32,193 nt of DNA from Rhodoferax sp. (GCA_025358555.1 JANYJD010000286.1:1-32193); one strand, 5' to 3'. Numbered from the stretch's first letter, positions 7,179-15,707 are shown. Translations and numbers: made by a program. The notes: generated from the letters alone by a model not told the origin.

Positions 7179-7658
7179 CTATCGAAACACCGCGTTCGAC
7201 CGCTTGATGTAATCAAGGAAATTGATCCAGCGAACCGCGACCGCATTCATATCGCATACAGCCGGAATTTTGCAGTTCTCAAGTTTTCGGGGTGCGGCGG
7301 GCTGCCAGCGTTCATCACTCACAAGCTCGGCCTGCTGTGCTCGCGCCGTTGCGATGATGAACAAATCGTTTTCTCCAACCCCACCACCGTACTTGTCTCC
7401 AATGATTCCAAGCAAGCCTTTCATACGCATGGCATCTTGAAGAATCGCATTGGTCATATCCAACAGTTCCAAATTACTGTCTTTCAGCCACTTTCCACAC
7501 TCAGGTGCCTTGCGTGTAACTTCTTCCATCGCCACGCCAGGCATTTTCAGATTACCGTCATCAATTTGCCCTGCCATCCATTCCCACAATCCGGGAAACT
7601 GCTGCAAGGGGTAGTTGTCCCAAGCGTAGATCATGGATGACGCGTCAAACACCTGCAA
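7179..7658 (-). CDS. DUF4411 family PIN-like protein
   Basis: A 159-residue DUF4411 protein, a PIN-like nuclease family often found beside XRE-ImmA proteins as a toxin. Probable acidic active-site residues are D5 (VFDASSMIYAWD), E45 (AMEEVTRK), D98 (GENDLFIIATA) and D115 (LVSDERW). The start is uncertain: a TTG at 7658 or a GTG at 7652, both overlapping the end of the ImmA gene, so the two are translationally coupled. Ten bases past its stop begins the hsdR-like start fragment. Function as a toxin is family-level inference. Confidence 0.82.
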   Translation of the reverse strand: MQVFDASSMIYAWDNYPLQQFPGLWEWMAGQIDDGNLKMPGVAMEEVTRKAPECGKWLKDSNLELLDMTNAILQDAMRMKGLLGIIGDKYGGGVGENDLFIIATARAQQAELVSDERWQPAAPRKLENCKIPAVCDMNAVAVRWINFLDYIKRSNAVFR

Positions 7659-8793
7659 AGTGTTGCTTCAGCAGGTGTATGTCTTTAATCTTCAGGTTGT
7701 CCAGGTAGCTGCTGGCCTTGGCCAGCGTGATGTGGCGAGCACTCAGGGCATCCAGCACTGTGCGCACATAGGTATCGCCAAAAACATGTTTAGGTTCCCG
7801 ATTGCGGTAGGCGCGGCTACCCCCTTCGTCCATTGCGAGCACGTTGTTGCTGCGCCAATTGCGATAGGCAGCATATTCGTCACGCGGCAAGCGTCCTGCG
7901 TCCATCAGACGGCGCAAAATCACTTCGCAGCTCACGCCCCAAGCCTTGCGCTGCCTCAATAGCCACCCATCAAACTTCGCAACATCTGCGGGCCGGTCTG
8001 CATCGCGGATGGAGAGCAAAAACGATTCTGGTACCAACAGATTTCCGGCAAATGCATTGGCCTCACGCTCGCGGCCATCGTAGGACTGCATGTCGCGGTC
8101 GTCGTCAATGGAACTGGCCTTGTGCAAAAGCACATGGCCCAGCTCATGCATCAAGGTAAACGTCTGCTGAGGGTCGGCAGATTGTTTCTTCACCACGATG
8201 ACCGGGCACGCCGGATCAAACAACGAGAAGCCAAGAATCGGACTCTCTTTGGCAATCTGCCATCCCCCGTTGTAACCATTGCTGCGAAACACCAGTAGCC
8301 CCTTACCCTCCACCGCGCTGCGGTAAGTGTCAAAGTCATTGGTGTCTGCCAGCCCAAGCCACCGGCGGACCTTTCGGGCTGCCTCCACTGCGTCTAGTTT
8401 GAAGAGATCGGGCGGGCTGTAGCGAGGAAGGTCCGCATCGTCCAATTCCTCTCGAAGGGTTAGGTAAACGGCGCGCTGCCGTTCCACGCGCTCTATCAAT
8501 GCCTTGACCCGGGCAGACAACTCCGGTTTCTGGTTGGCCAGCGTGCGGAACTGAGGGGAATGCACTTGGGCCGCATCTACCTCCTCAGGCTCCAGAAAGA
8601 ACAGAACCCCGCGACCGAAATAGTCCGCCAATTTGCGCAGTTGGTTGAATGTGAGGCCCGGTTCGCCCGCCAGAACCCTGCTCAAATTCGCGGTGGGAAT
8701 GCCCACCTCAGATGCGCACTCGTCCACCGTGATGCCACGATCTGCGCAACACCACGCAAGACGGTCAGGGTTGATCGACTGAATGCGCTCCAT
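7645..8793 (-). CDS. XRE-family regulator with ImmA/IrrE metallopeptidase domain
   Basis: A 382-residue two-domain protein. Residues about 8-66 form an XRE-type helix-turn-helix (GITVDECASEVGIPTANLSRVLAG). The ImmA/IrrE (DUF955) zinc peptidase domain follows, with the HELGH motif at 216-220 and a likely third ligand in REREANAFAG (E244). Members cleave or sense repressors in mobile elements, and when paired with DUF4411 are annotated as the antitoxin side of a toxin-antitoxin system. The gene overlaps the DUF4411 gene downstream and begins one base after the stop of a 33-codon ORF upstream. The C-terminal 120 residues, beyond the peptidase, are conserved-looking but unassigned. Confidence 0.9.
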   Translation of the reverse strand: MERIQSINPDRLAWCCADRGITVDECASEVGIPTANLSRVLAGEPGLTFNQLRKLADYFGRGVLFFLEPEEVDAAQVHSPQFRTLANQKPELSARVKALIERVERQRAVYLTLREELDDADLPRYSPPDLFKLDAVEAARKVRRWLGLADTNDFDTYRSAVEGKGLLVFRSNGYNGGWQIAKESPILGFSLFDPACPVIVVKKQSADPQQTFTLMHELGHVLLHKASSIDDDRDMQSYDGREREANAFAGNLLVPESFLLSIRDADRPADVAKFDGWLLRQRKAWGVSCEVILRRLMDAGRLPRDEYAAYRNWRSNNVLAMDEGGSRAYRNREPKHVFGDTYVRTVLDALSARHITLAKASSYLDNLKIKDIHLLKQHFAGV

Positions 8794-8794
8794 A

Positions 8795-8896
8795 TCAACC
8801 GATTCTATAGAGGTCCGACGGTGGCCACGGAGGGTCTAGGGACAGCCCAACATAGTCAACTTCATGTCGCGTCCAAGAGTCGATGGCAACCATCAT
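8795..8896 (-). CDS. Candidate 33-residue small protein between RT and ImmA genes
   Basis: Reading the minus strand, an ATG at 8896 overlaps the reverse transcriptase stop as ATGA. It opens a frame of 33 codons (MMVAIDSWTRHEVDYVGLSL, then a Pro-rich end and a stop) that finishes one base before the ATG of the ImmA gene. It fills the gap between the two genes exactly, which is the spacing of a coupled operon. I recognise no family. It has no signal peptide or membrane segment; the composition is mixed, with two Trp and a PPWPP stretch. Chance is possible at this length, but the fit at both ends argues for a real gene. Confidence 0.5.
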   Translation of the reverse strand: MMVAIDSWTRHEVDYVGLSLDPPWPPSDLYRIG

Positions 8897-10548
8897 GACG
8901 TTGGCGCTCCCTTGGATGCAGGTATATCGAAAAATTTGAAGTCTTTGGTTTTCAACTCGGCCAAAAACGCTTGTCCGTTGCCCTTGAGATCTTTCACTGA
9001 CCAGAGCTGATAGATCAGAAGCCAGTTTTTGTCCTTCTCGCGCGAATCAGTAGTCTTAATTTCATTGGCCCGCAATTTGATCGCTGAAACCACCTTGGTA
9101 CGCTTGTGCCGCGTCGCATATTCCAGCAGCAACACATTGGCGATGCAATCATCCAGGGCAACGATTTCCTTGAGGTCGTTGTCATCCAGGCTGAGCGCAA
9201 CACCGTGCTTCAACACGTAGTACAGCGCATGGGCAATCGCATCCGGGTACAGCTTGCGCAACCCCATTTTTGCAAGCGCACTGGAGAACTCGGCGACTTG
9301 CACCGCCAAATCGTCGTGCCCGTACCGGTTAAAAACGTGCTTGTCCAACTGCGGTGCAAGATAGGGATACGCCAGGGCCAGGTTCATGGCCTCCAGCACG
9401 TAAAGCCTTCTGGCACGTTCATTGAGCTTGCGCGGGCTCTTGGGGTTTGACAGCGCTTTGATGGCGTAGTTCAGTGGGGTGGACTTGCCCGCCGCCTGCG
9501 CGCACTCCAGGGCCAGATCAAGAAACGATCGAACGATCGAAAACCGGACTTCTTCATCGTTGGGAAACGCAAAGCGATTCAGTCTTTGAATCCAGTTTTC
9601 GGTGCTGGGTCGTGGCAACGGCAAGATGCGGGTCTTCATGTCATTGAGTGACACCTCAAAGCCACGCAAACACATCCCTAGGTCTTTAACAAACCGCTCC
9701 GCTTGCGCAAAGTCGTCTGCATAAAAAGCGTAGTCATCAATGTGGCGCGCAAGTCTTGAATATCCTTTGGCCTGCAACTCGGCATCAATTTTTGTGAGGA
9801 TGATTTCGGCAATGATGTTGGAGGAATGCGGGCCAATTAGCAGGCCGTTGGTCTGCTTGTCGCGGGTGTTCTGCGTGCATTTGTCCAGAAGGTTGCCTGC
9901 AAGCGCTGTGATGCTGGTCGACTTTTTGGCAACTACTTTTCCATGCAAGGCCCACGGAATGGAGTGCGTGTAGATGCTCGGAAAGCACGAAGCAACGTCG
10001 GCATGGACAACGTACTGCGCACCGGCCATCCAACGGATTTCGTCCTCTTCTAGCTGGTAGCGCTCTCTGCCCTTGTAATTCATCTCGAAGATGCTGCCGC
10101 TGCCGGTGTGTCGAACGTGGATTCGACTGATGGCCGGACTGGGTTGGTTGCAGTGGGTCGAAATCTCTTTCCAGTGCCGGGAGATTGCCAGCGACTGGAC
10201 GGCATAGGCTTCCGGCTGCGGAATGCCAAGATGCCTTGGGACATTGATGTCGCGCAGTGCCACATACCTTATGTAGTCGTGGTCGCGTTTCTCAAGGAAG
10301 CTCGCCAATTTTTTGTCGTCTGTTTCTTCAAGAACGGCAGACATGGAAGCAGACGCAATGGCCGCCAACCCCTCGGAGGTGAAGCAGGGCGGCACCTTGT
10401 CTGCGAACAAGCCGTAGTCCAATAGCCCAGTCAGAACCGCAGCGCCGCTCAATTTCTCCTTGGTTGCATCGAACCATTCGGGTTCGATGACCATTTCCAG
10501 AAGATGTTCCAAAATGAACAGTGTTGCCGGGGTTGGTGGAACGGTCAT
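8893..10548 (-). CDS. Defence-type reverse transcriptase (Abi/unknown-group RT)
   Basis: A protein of 551 residues from the ATG at 10548; the frame extends upstream, but that part is hsdS remnant. The RT palm is clear: motif A with D184 (VHADVASCFPSIYTHS), motif B TNGLLIGPHSSN at 233-244, motif C IDDY at 270-273 in place of the usual YxDD, and LNDMKT at about 301-306. The S/T-N-G-L-x-I-G-P form of motif B and the IDDY form of motif C are typical of Abi-like and unknown-group RTs used in phage defence, not of group II introns. About 250 residues follow that are largely alpha-helical with no recognised domain. The start overlaps the stop of the hsdM-hsdS remnant as ATGA. Exact RT class is undetermined; Drt3b-like proteins share the SIYTHS segment. 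Confidence 0.85.
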   Translation of the reverse strand: MTVPPTPATLFILEHLLEMVIEPEWFDATKEKLSGAAVLTGLLDYGLFADKVPPCFTSEGLAAIASASMSAVLEETDDKKLASFLEKRDHDYIRYVALRDINVPRHLGIPQPEAYAVQSLAISRHWKEISTHCNQPSPAISRIHVRHTGSGSIFEMNYKGRERYQLEEDEIRWMAGAQYVVHADVASCFPSIYTHSIPWALHGKVVAKKSTSITALAGNLLDKCTQNTRDKQTNGLLIGPHSSNIIAEIILTKIDAELQAKGYSRLARHIDDYAFYADDFAQAERFVKDLGMCLRGFEVSLNDMKTRILPLPRPSTENWIQRLNRFAFPNDEEVRFSIVRSFLDLALECAQAAGKSTPLNYAIKALSNPKSPRKLNERARRLYVLEAMNLALAYPYLAPQLDKHVFNRYGHDDLAVQVAEFSSALAKMGLRKLYPDAIAHALYYVLKHGVALSLDDNDLKEIVALDDCIANVLLLEYATRHKRTKVVSAIKLRANEIKTTDSREKDKNWLLIYQLWSVKDLKGNGQAFLAELKTKDFKFFDIPASKGAPTS

Positions 10549-10925
10549 GGCGCGACCGTAGAGAAGACCCGCAAAGGCCTGGTGCAACAGAGATTTTTCA
10601 GATCGTCCAGCGCGGCGATCTTGCGCTGGTAGATGGATTCGAGCGCTTGGCACTCTGACTCAAGTGATCGAACCGAGTCTGCAATTCCAGCCTGTTTCCG
10701 TGTCGAATCGGGCGTGGCCCAGCTCTCCCAGCGGTAGGGCTTGTCGATGAAGAATTGGTAGGTTTTGCCGTCCAGCTCGGCTTCCAGCGCTTTGTCGGAC
10801 TCCAGCGCGTCCAGGTATTTCAGAAACAGCAGCCAGGAAGATTGCTCCGTGTAGTCCAGCTCGCTGGTGCAGCCTGCGTCTTTGTGCAGGATGTCGTCTA
10901 TGTTTTTGAAGGTTTGTTCGAACAT
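10545..10925 (-). pseudogene. hsdM-hsdS chimeric remnant (type I methylase N-terminus plus specificity tail)
   Basis: An open frame of 126 codons. Residues 1-72 are the start of HsdM, the methyltransferase subunit (MFEQTFKNIDDILHKDAGCT through KPYRWESWATP). Residues about 80-110 switch to the C-terminal helix of HsdS (SLESECQALESIYQRKIAALDDLK). The expected ending KSLLHQAFAG then continues in the next frame, because a run that should hold six A has five (10594-10598 on the plus strand). Thus about 430 codons of hsdM and nearly all of hsdS have been deleted. The shifted frame stops in an ATGA overlap with the RT start, so the remnant could still act as a translated leader. Confidence 0.87.
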
Positions 10926-10947
10926 TGGAGAATAAACGGGGCGCTAT

Positions 10948-10975
10948 CCCACGTAGAAATTGAATAGTTTGCTAC
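10948..10975 (-). repeat. 28-bp direct repeat, right copy flanking the defence island
   Basis: Partner of the repeat at 3186-3213, with 26 of 28 bases the same and the same orientation. It lies 23 bases upstream of the hsdM remnant start and 25 bases past the antiporter stop, so the pair brackets the whole restriction island (about 7.7 kb). Confidence 0.75.
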
Positions 10976-10999
10976 ATAGTCAATAGGAAACTGACGCAC

Positions 11000-12430
11000 T
11001 TACTTGAACCAGATAAAGGTCATGATGACAAACAGCGGCACCAGAATGCCCCCCGACCACAGCATGTAGCCAAAGAAACTGGGCATCTTGACGCCACGCT
11101 CTTCGGCGATGGACTTGACCATCATGTTGGGCGCATTGCCAATGTAGGTATTGGCCCCCATAAACACCGAGCCCGCAGAGATGGCCGCCAGTGTGGAGGC
11201 CATGGTCGTCATCAACACCTTTGGGTCACCCCCGGCAGTATTGAAGAACACCAGGTAGGTCGGCGCATTGTCGAGAAAGGAACTCAAGAACCCGGAGGCC
11301 CAGAAATACATGGCCGGGTCGGGTTGCCCGTCGGGTCGCGTCACGGCAGAAACGATCGCGCTGAATGGCCCGTTCAATCCGGCGCGCAACATGGCAATCA
11401 CGGGAATGATGGTGAGGAAGATGCCCGCGAACAACTTGGCAACTTCGAGCATCGGCCCCCAGGAGAACTGGTTGTCCTCATAAACTTTGTCTGGCGTCAG
11501 CTTCAATGAGATGAAAGTTACAAAAATCAAGCCAATGTCTCGCACCAGCCCAGGCAGCCCTACATCTGTGCCAGCGAGGTGGAACACGATGCTGCTCTTC
11601 CAGAAGCCGCTGATTAGCACAAGGCCGACTACAGCACCCAGCAACCAGAAGTTAATGGCGCCATCAAAACCAATCCGCTTTGTATCCGGCGTAGGGTCTA
11701 CGGGCAACACACCCTCACGGCGATAAAACCAGGAGTCGAGGAAGTAAAAAATCGCAAGCAATGAACCGACAAGGAACGTTGTCTCTGGCAGGATGTACCC
11801 GACCGTCCAGAAAAAATCGACACCCTTCAAGAACCCCAGAAACAGCGGCGGATCGCCCAGTGGCGTCAGTGCGCCGCCTGCGTTGGACACGATGAAGATG
11901 AAGAACACGACGATGTGCGCCCCATGCACGCGGTTGTCATTGGCCCGGATGAGCGGGCGGATGAGCAGCATGGAAGCCCCGGTTGTGCCCATGAAACTCG
12001 CCAGCACAGCGCCGGTTGCAAGAATGCCCGTGTTCAATGCCGGGCTGCCGTGCAGGTTGCCACGGATGTAGATGCCGCCCGCCACGGTGAACAGGGCCGT
12101 CAGCAGGATGATGAAGGGGATGTATTCCGCCAGCAGGGCATGCACCAGGCTGCTGGTCGCCACGCCCGCGCCAAACATCGCCGCGAATGGCAGAAAAAAA
12201 GCCAGCGACCAGGCTGCCGATATCTTGCCAAAGTGGTGGTGCCAGATGGCCGGCACCAGCAACGGGCACAGGGCAATGGACAGCAGAATCCCGACGAAGG
12301 GAATCGCCCAGATCACCGACAGCTGGCTGCCATCGAAGCTGGCTGCAAACGCAGCGCAGGGCCACGCCAGCGCCAGCAGTGCGGCGGTGGGCCAGCGCAG
12401 CAACTTCACCCGGGTTGCCATCTTTTTCAT
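11000..12430 (-). CDS. NhaD-type sodium:proton antiporter family membrane protein
   Basis: A 476-residue polytopic inner-membrane protein of the ion transporter superfamily (NhaD/CitMHS-like). It begins with a hydrophobic leader (residues about 9-30) and shows a dozen or so membrane segments, with polar re-entrant signatures: [18 protein letters not shown] near residue 183-200, and [13 protein letters not shown] and [17 protein letters not shown] in the second half. These repeated N-A-x-x-T/P motifs characterise NhaD-type Na+/H+ antiporters. The start overlaps the pncB stop as ATGA, so the two genes are translationally coupled. The ion actually moved cannot be read from sequence. Confidence 0.85.
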   Translation of the reverse strand: MKKMATRVKLLRWPTAALLALAWPCAAFAASFDGSQLSVIWAIPFVGILLSIALCPLLVPAIWHHHFGKISAAWSLAFFLPFAAMFGAGVATSSLVHALLAEYIPFIILLTALFTVAGGIYIRGNLHGSPALNTGILATGAVLASFMGTTGASMLLIRPLIRANDNRVHGAHIVVFFIFIVSNAGGALTPLGDPPLFLGFLKGVDFFWTVGYILPETTFLVGSLLAIFYFLDSWFYRREGVLPVDPTPDTKRIGFDGAINFWLLGAVVGLVLISGFWKSSIVFHLAGTDVGLPGLVRDIGLIFVTFISLKLTPDKVYEDNQFSWGPMLEVAKLFAGIFLTIIPVIAMLRAGLNGPFSAIVSAVTRPDGQPDPAMYFWASGFLSSFLDNAPTYLVFFNTAGGDPKVLMTTMASTLAAISAGSVFMGANTYIGNAPNMMVKSIAEERGVKMPSFFGYMLWSGGILVPLFVIMTFIWFK

Positions 12431-13665
12431 GCGGGACTGTCGATCTCGAACACCTGCCTCAGGTAAGCGAGGTACTTCTCGTCATCACACATGTTTTTGG
12501 ACGGCGTGTCTGACAGCTTGGCCACCGGCTGGCCATTGCAGCGCACCATTTTGATGACGATTTGCAGCGGCTCGTAGCCCAGGTCATTGGTCAGGTTGGT
12601 GCCAATGCCAAAGGCGAGCTGACAGCGGCCCCGGAACTGCTGGTACAGCTCGATGGTGCGGGGCACGGTGAGGCCGTCGCTGAAGATGAGGATTTTGGTT
12701 TTGGGATCGACACGGTTTTTGACGTAATGGTCAAGCATGCGCTCGCCCCACTGGAATGGGTCGCCGCTGTCGTGGCGGGCGCCGTCAAACAGCTTGCAGA
12801 AATACATGTCGAAATCGCGCAGGAAAGCGTTCATGCCGTACACGTCGCTTAGCGCAATGCCCAGGTCGCCCCGGTACTCTTTGGCCCACGACTCAAAGCC
12901 AAACACCTGGCTGTCGCGCAGGCGCGGGCCCAGGGCCTGCGCCGCCTGCAGGTACTCATGCGCCATCGTGCCCAAGGGCGTAAGGCCCAGCTTCATGGCC
13001 CACAGCACGTTGCTGGTGCCGGCCAGTTGGCCCTGCACACCGGCCATGTTGCCAGGGCTTTGCGCAGTGCCGAGTTTGCTGGACAGCACGCGCAGCACCT
13101 CGTCGTGCCAGGCTTTGGAAAAACGCCTGCGGGTGCCGTAGTCTGCAATCTTGAGGTCGGCCAGGCCGGGGGCGCGCAGTTGCTCGATTTTCAAGTCAAG
13201 CCGACGGCGGCCTTCGGTAAAATCGGGCAGCCGATGCAAGTTGCGGAAGTAGACCTCATTGACGATGGCCAGCACGGGTATCTCGAACAGAATCGCATGC
13301 AGCCATGGGCCGCGGATGGTGATGTCGATCTCGCCGCTGGGCAATGCGGTGACGGTGATGTATTTTTCGTTGAGCTTGAACAGCCCCAAAAAATCCACAA
13401 AATCGCTTTTGATAAACCGCATCGAGCGCAGGTACGCCAGCTCGGCATCCTGGAAATGCAGGCTGCACAGGGCGCGGATTTCATCGCGGATTTCGGCCAC
13501 GTGCGCCGCCAGGTTGATGCTGGCCTTGCCGTTGCTTCCACGCTCAACACCAGAGTTGCGGCACTTGAACCGGTACTCCACCTGCGCACCCGGAAACTGG
13601 TGCAGCACCACCTGCATCATGGTGAACTTGTAGAGGTCGGTATCAAGCAGGCTGGTGATGATCAT
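12427..13665 (-). CDS. pncB: Nicotinate phosphoribosyltransferase
   Basis: PncB converts nicotinate and PRPP to nicotinate mononucleotide in the NAD salvage pathway, with ATP hydrolysis. At 412 residues it has the normal bacterial length. The family opening is exact ([20 protein letters not shown]), followed by YRFKCRN, the phospho-acceptor His region [10 protein letters not shown], and the phosphoribosyl-binding part [13 protein letters not shown] and IFSDGLTVP. The C-terminal [15 protein letters not shown] and [11 protein letters not shown] are typical. The ATG at 13665 is supported by family length. Its stop overlaps the antiporter start, an association whose meaning is unclear. Confidence 0.95.
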   Translation of the reverse strand: MIITSLLDTDLYKFTMMQVVLHQFPGAQVEYRFKCRNSGVERGSNGKASINLAAHVAEIRDEIRALCSLHFQDAELAYLRSMRFIKSDFVDFLGLFKLNEKYITVTALPSGEIDITIRGPWLHAILFEIPVLAIVNEVYFRNLHRLPDFTEGRRRLDLKIEQLRAPGLADLKIADYGTRRRFSKAWHDEVLRVLSSKLGTAQSPGNMAGVQGQLAGTSNVLWAMKLGLTPLGTMAHEYLQAAQALGPRLRDSQVFGFESWAKEYRGDLGIALSDVYGMNAFLRDFDMYFCKLFDGARHDSGDPFQWGERMLDHYVKNRVDPKTKILIFSDGLTVPRTIELYQQFRGRCQLAFGIGTNLTNDLGYEPLQIVIKMVRCNGQPVAKLSDTPSKNMCDDEKYLAYLRQVFEIDSPA

Positions 13666-13703
13666 GGGTGGCCGTTCGCAGTATGGGTTGAGCAGGGCGC
13701 GGT

Positions 13704-14429
13704 TCAGTCAAGCCAATGGGTGAAGTCTGCCACTGGCACGCGCGGCGTATGGAAGGTGTTGACCAGCGCGCGCTCATCGGCAAAACCCAGCGCCATGCCG
13801 CACACCAGCATTTCACCGGGCCCGGCGCCAATGTGCGGCAGGATGATTTTGCTGAAGCCATTCCACGCCGCCTGCGGGCAAGTGTGCAGCCCGCGCCCGC
13901 GCGCGGCCACCATGATGCTTTGCAAAAACATGCCGTAATCCACCATGGAGCCGCTGTTGAGCACGCGGTCGATGGTGAACATCAGACCCACGGGCGCGTC
14001 AAAAAAACGGTAGTTGCGCTGGTGCTGCGCGTGCATCTTGTCTTTGTCGGCCTTGCCAATGTCCAACAGGCCATACAGGCCCCAGCCGTTTTCGCGGCGG
14101 CGGTCGATGTAGGGGCTGACCCATTTCTCGGGGTAGTAGGCATATTCCTCGCGGTAGTCGGCGGCAAGCGTGGGGTTGGCGCGGATGGCGTCGTGCACGG
14201 CGCAGACTTTGGCAACCAGCGTGTCGCGGCTGGCCCCCAGCAGCACGTAGGCGCGCCAGGGCTGGGTGTTGGTGCCTGATGCCGCGCGGCTGGCCACTTG
14301 CAGGATGTCCGTGATTGTCTCGCGGCTGACCGGCGCCTGGGTGAAGGCACGGGTGGACATGCGCGAGGTGATGGCGGCGTCAACCGCCGCAGCGTCAACG
14401 GTGGAGGCATTTGGAATGGATGTCGTCAT
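13704..14429 (-). CDS. Nitroreductase family protein
   Basis: An FMN-dependent nitroreductase-fold oxidoreductase of about 241 residues, taken from the ATG at 14429 (MTTSIPNAS); a GTG at 14468 would add 13 residues of poor composition. Family marks are [28 protein letters not shown], the FMN-binding [38 protein letters not shown], and the end motif CGMALGFAD. The closest annotated type is the class that reduces nitroaromatics and quinones with NAD(P)H. It follows pncB on the same strand order with a gap of 38 bases and could be cotranscribed with it, which would fit a link to nicotinamide cofactor supply (inference). Confidence 0.88.
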   Translation of the reverse strand: MTTSIPNASTVDAAAVDAAITSRMSTRAFTQAPVSRETITDILQVASRAASGTNTQPWRAYVLLGASRDTLVAKVCAVHDAIRANPTLAADYREEYAYYPEKWVSPYIDRRRENGWGLYGLLDIGKADKDKMHAQHQRNYRFFDAPVGLMFTIDRVLNSGSMVDYGMFLQSIMVAARGRGLHTCPQAAWNGFSKIILPHIGAGPGEMLVCGMALGFADERALVNTFHTPRVPVADFTHWLD

Positions 14430-14514
14430 AAGGGCGATTGCGCAAGCGTCTGTGGTTTTAGCCAACACGTGAAAGCGTTGACTTGAAAGTGCTGATTCTG
14501 CCAGCGCCTGCGGG

Positions 14515-15549
14515 TCACCCCGTTCGGGTCATGCGGTCCAGCCTGTCCTGCCAGCGCTGCCAGTACCCCAGCGCCACGCGGTAGGTGTTGACCTGCACCT
14601 GCACGGTCTCTTCAATCTTCACGCCATAGCCGCCGCCCATGGCCAGCGCCAGCGGGATTTGCCGGGTGAAACACCAGTCAAACACGCGCCGGTCACGTGC
14701 TTCAAGCCCGTCGTAGCTGAGCTTGAGGCGGCCCAGCCTGTCGCCCTCAAACGGGTCGGCACCGGCCAGGTAAATCACCAGGCCGGGCTGAAAGCGGCGT
14801 TCCAGCTCGTCCAGCGCAACTTCAAGCGCGTGCAGGTAGTCGGCATCACCGCAACCGTCCGGCAGGTCCACGTCCAGATCGCCAGGCTCCTTTCGATGCG
14901 GGAAGTTCTTTTCGCCGTGCACAGACAGGGTGAAAACGCTGTCGTCGGTTTTGAAGATGCTGGCCGTGCCGTTGCCCTGGTGCACGTCCAGGTCTATCAC
15001 AGCCACCTTGAGCACTGCTCCGGACTGCCGCTGCGGCGCTTCAATCAGCGCCAGAGCATCGCTGGAAGGCAGTGAGAATCCGAAGCGTCGCGCGTTGGCC
15101 CGCGCATATTCCGCCTGCGCAAGGCGGGCCGCCACGGCAATGTCGTTGAACACGCAAAACCCGCTGCCTTTGTCGGCGCTGGCGTGGTGCGTGCCACCTG
15201 CAAGGTTGGCGGCCACACCATCCCCCTGCATGGCATGCCGCACGGCCGCCACAGAGGCCCCTACAGAGCGCCTTGAGCGCTCCACCATGGCAGGGCTCCA
15301 GGGGAAGCCGATCTCGCGCATGGCGGAGCCGCTGAGCGTGCCATTCTGGATGGCGGCAATGTAGGCAGGGTAGTGCGCCAGGGCCAGCTCGCCATCGCTG
15401 GCGCGCGGCGCATCAAGCATCGCCACACCGGGCAATTCCAGTGCGAGGCGGTTGCGCAGCATGGCGTATTTGGCCATAGGGAAGCGGTGGCCTTCGGGCA
15501 GCGGCAAGACAAACTGGTCGGCGTAGTAAGCGTGCATGTAAGCGTGCAT
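14515..15549 (-). CDS. Histone deacetylase-like zinc hydrolase
   Basis: A 344-residue member of the arginase/histone deacetylase superfamily; bacterial members hydrolyse acetylated polyamines or related amides. Metal and catalytic motifs are present: the His pair in LAGGTHHASADKGSGFCVFND, the zinc site DLDVHQGNGT, and the later Asp in LAGADPFEGDRLGRLKLS, with the glycine-rich MGGGYG near the end. The second ATG, four codons in (MHAYYADQF), is an equally good start because the region repeats MHAY. The gene is divergent from the phasin gene across a 256-base region. The substrate is unknown. Confidence 0.9.
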   Translation of the reverse strand: MHAYMHAYYADQFVLPLPEGHRFPMAKYAMLRNRLALELPGVAMLDAPRASDGELALAHYPAYIAAIQNGTLSGSAMREIGFPWSPAMVERSRRSVGASVAAVRHAMQGDGVAANLAGGTHHASADKGSGFCVFNDIAVAARLAQAEYARANARRFGFSLPSSDALALIEAPQRQSGAVLKVAVIDLDVHQGNGTASIFKTDDSVFTLSVHGEKNFPHRKEPGDLDVDLPDGCGDADYLHALEVALDELERRFQPGLVIYLAGADPFEGDRLGRLKLSYDGLEARDRRVFDWCFTRQIPLALAMGGGYGVKIEETVQVQVNTYRVALGYWQRWQDRLDRMTRTG

Positions 15550-15633
15550 GGGAGCGTGCAGAAATCATCGGGAAACTGGCCCGCATTGTGTCAGCAGTGT
15601 GAAAAACGCAGCTTTAGAAAACGCCTTCTAATT

Positions 15634-15707
15634 TGCTGCATTGCAACAAAAGACACTTGCATCACTACGGGAAATCCCTATAATCCAAATCATGCTGCAC
15701 TGCAACA
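15634..15707 (+). promoter_or_regulatory. Phasin promoter with two PhaR-like palindromes
   Basis: A promoter reads TTGCAT (15657-15662), 16 bases, TATAAT (15679-15684). Two near-identical 15-base sites, TGCTGCATTGCAACA (15634-15648) and TGCTGCACTGCAACA (15693-15707), lie upstream of the -35 box and at the expected transcription start. TGC/GCA-rich palindromes of this form are known targets of PhaR, which represses phasin genes until PHA granules form. The assignment to PhaR is inference. Confidence 0.7.

Noticed and set aside
10549-10653. Upstream extension of the RT with 35 more residues
   Set aside because: The extra residues (including KSLLHQAFAG) are the hsdS tail read in frame; the RT itself begins at the ATG at 10548.
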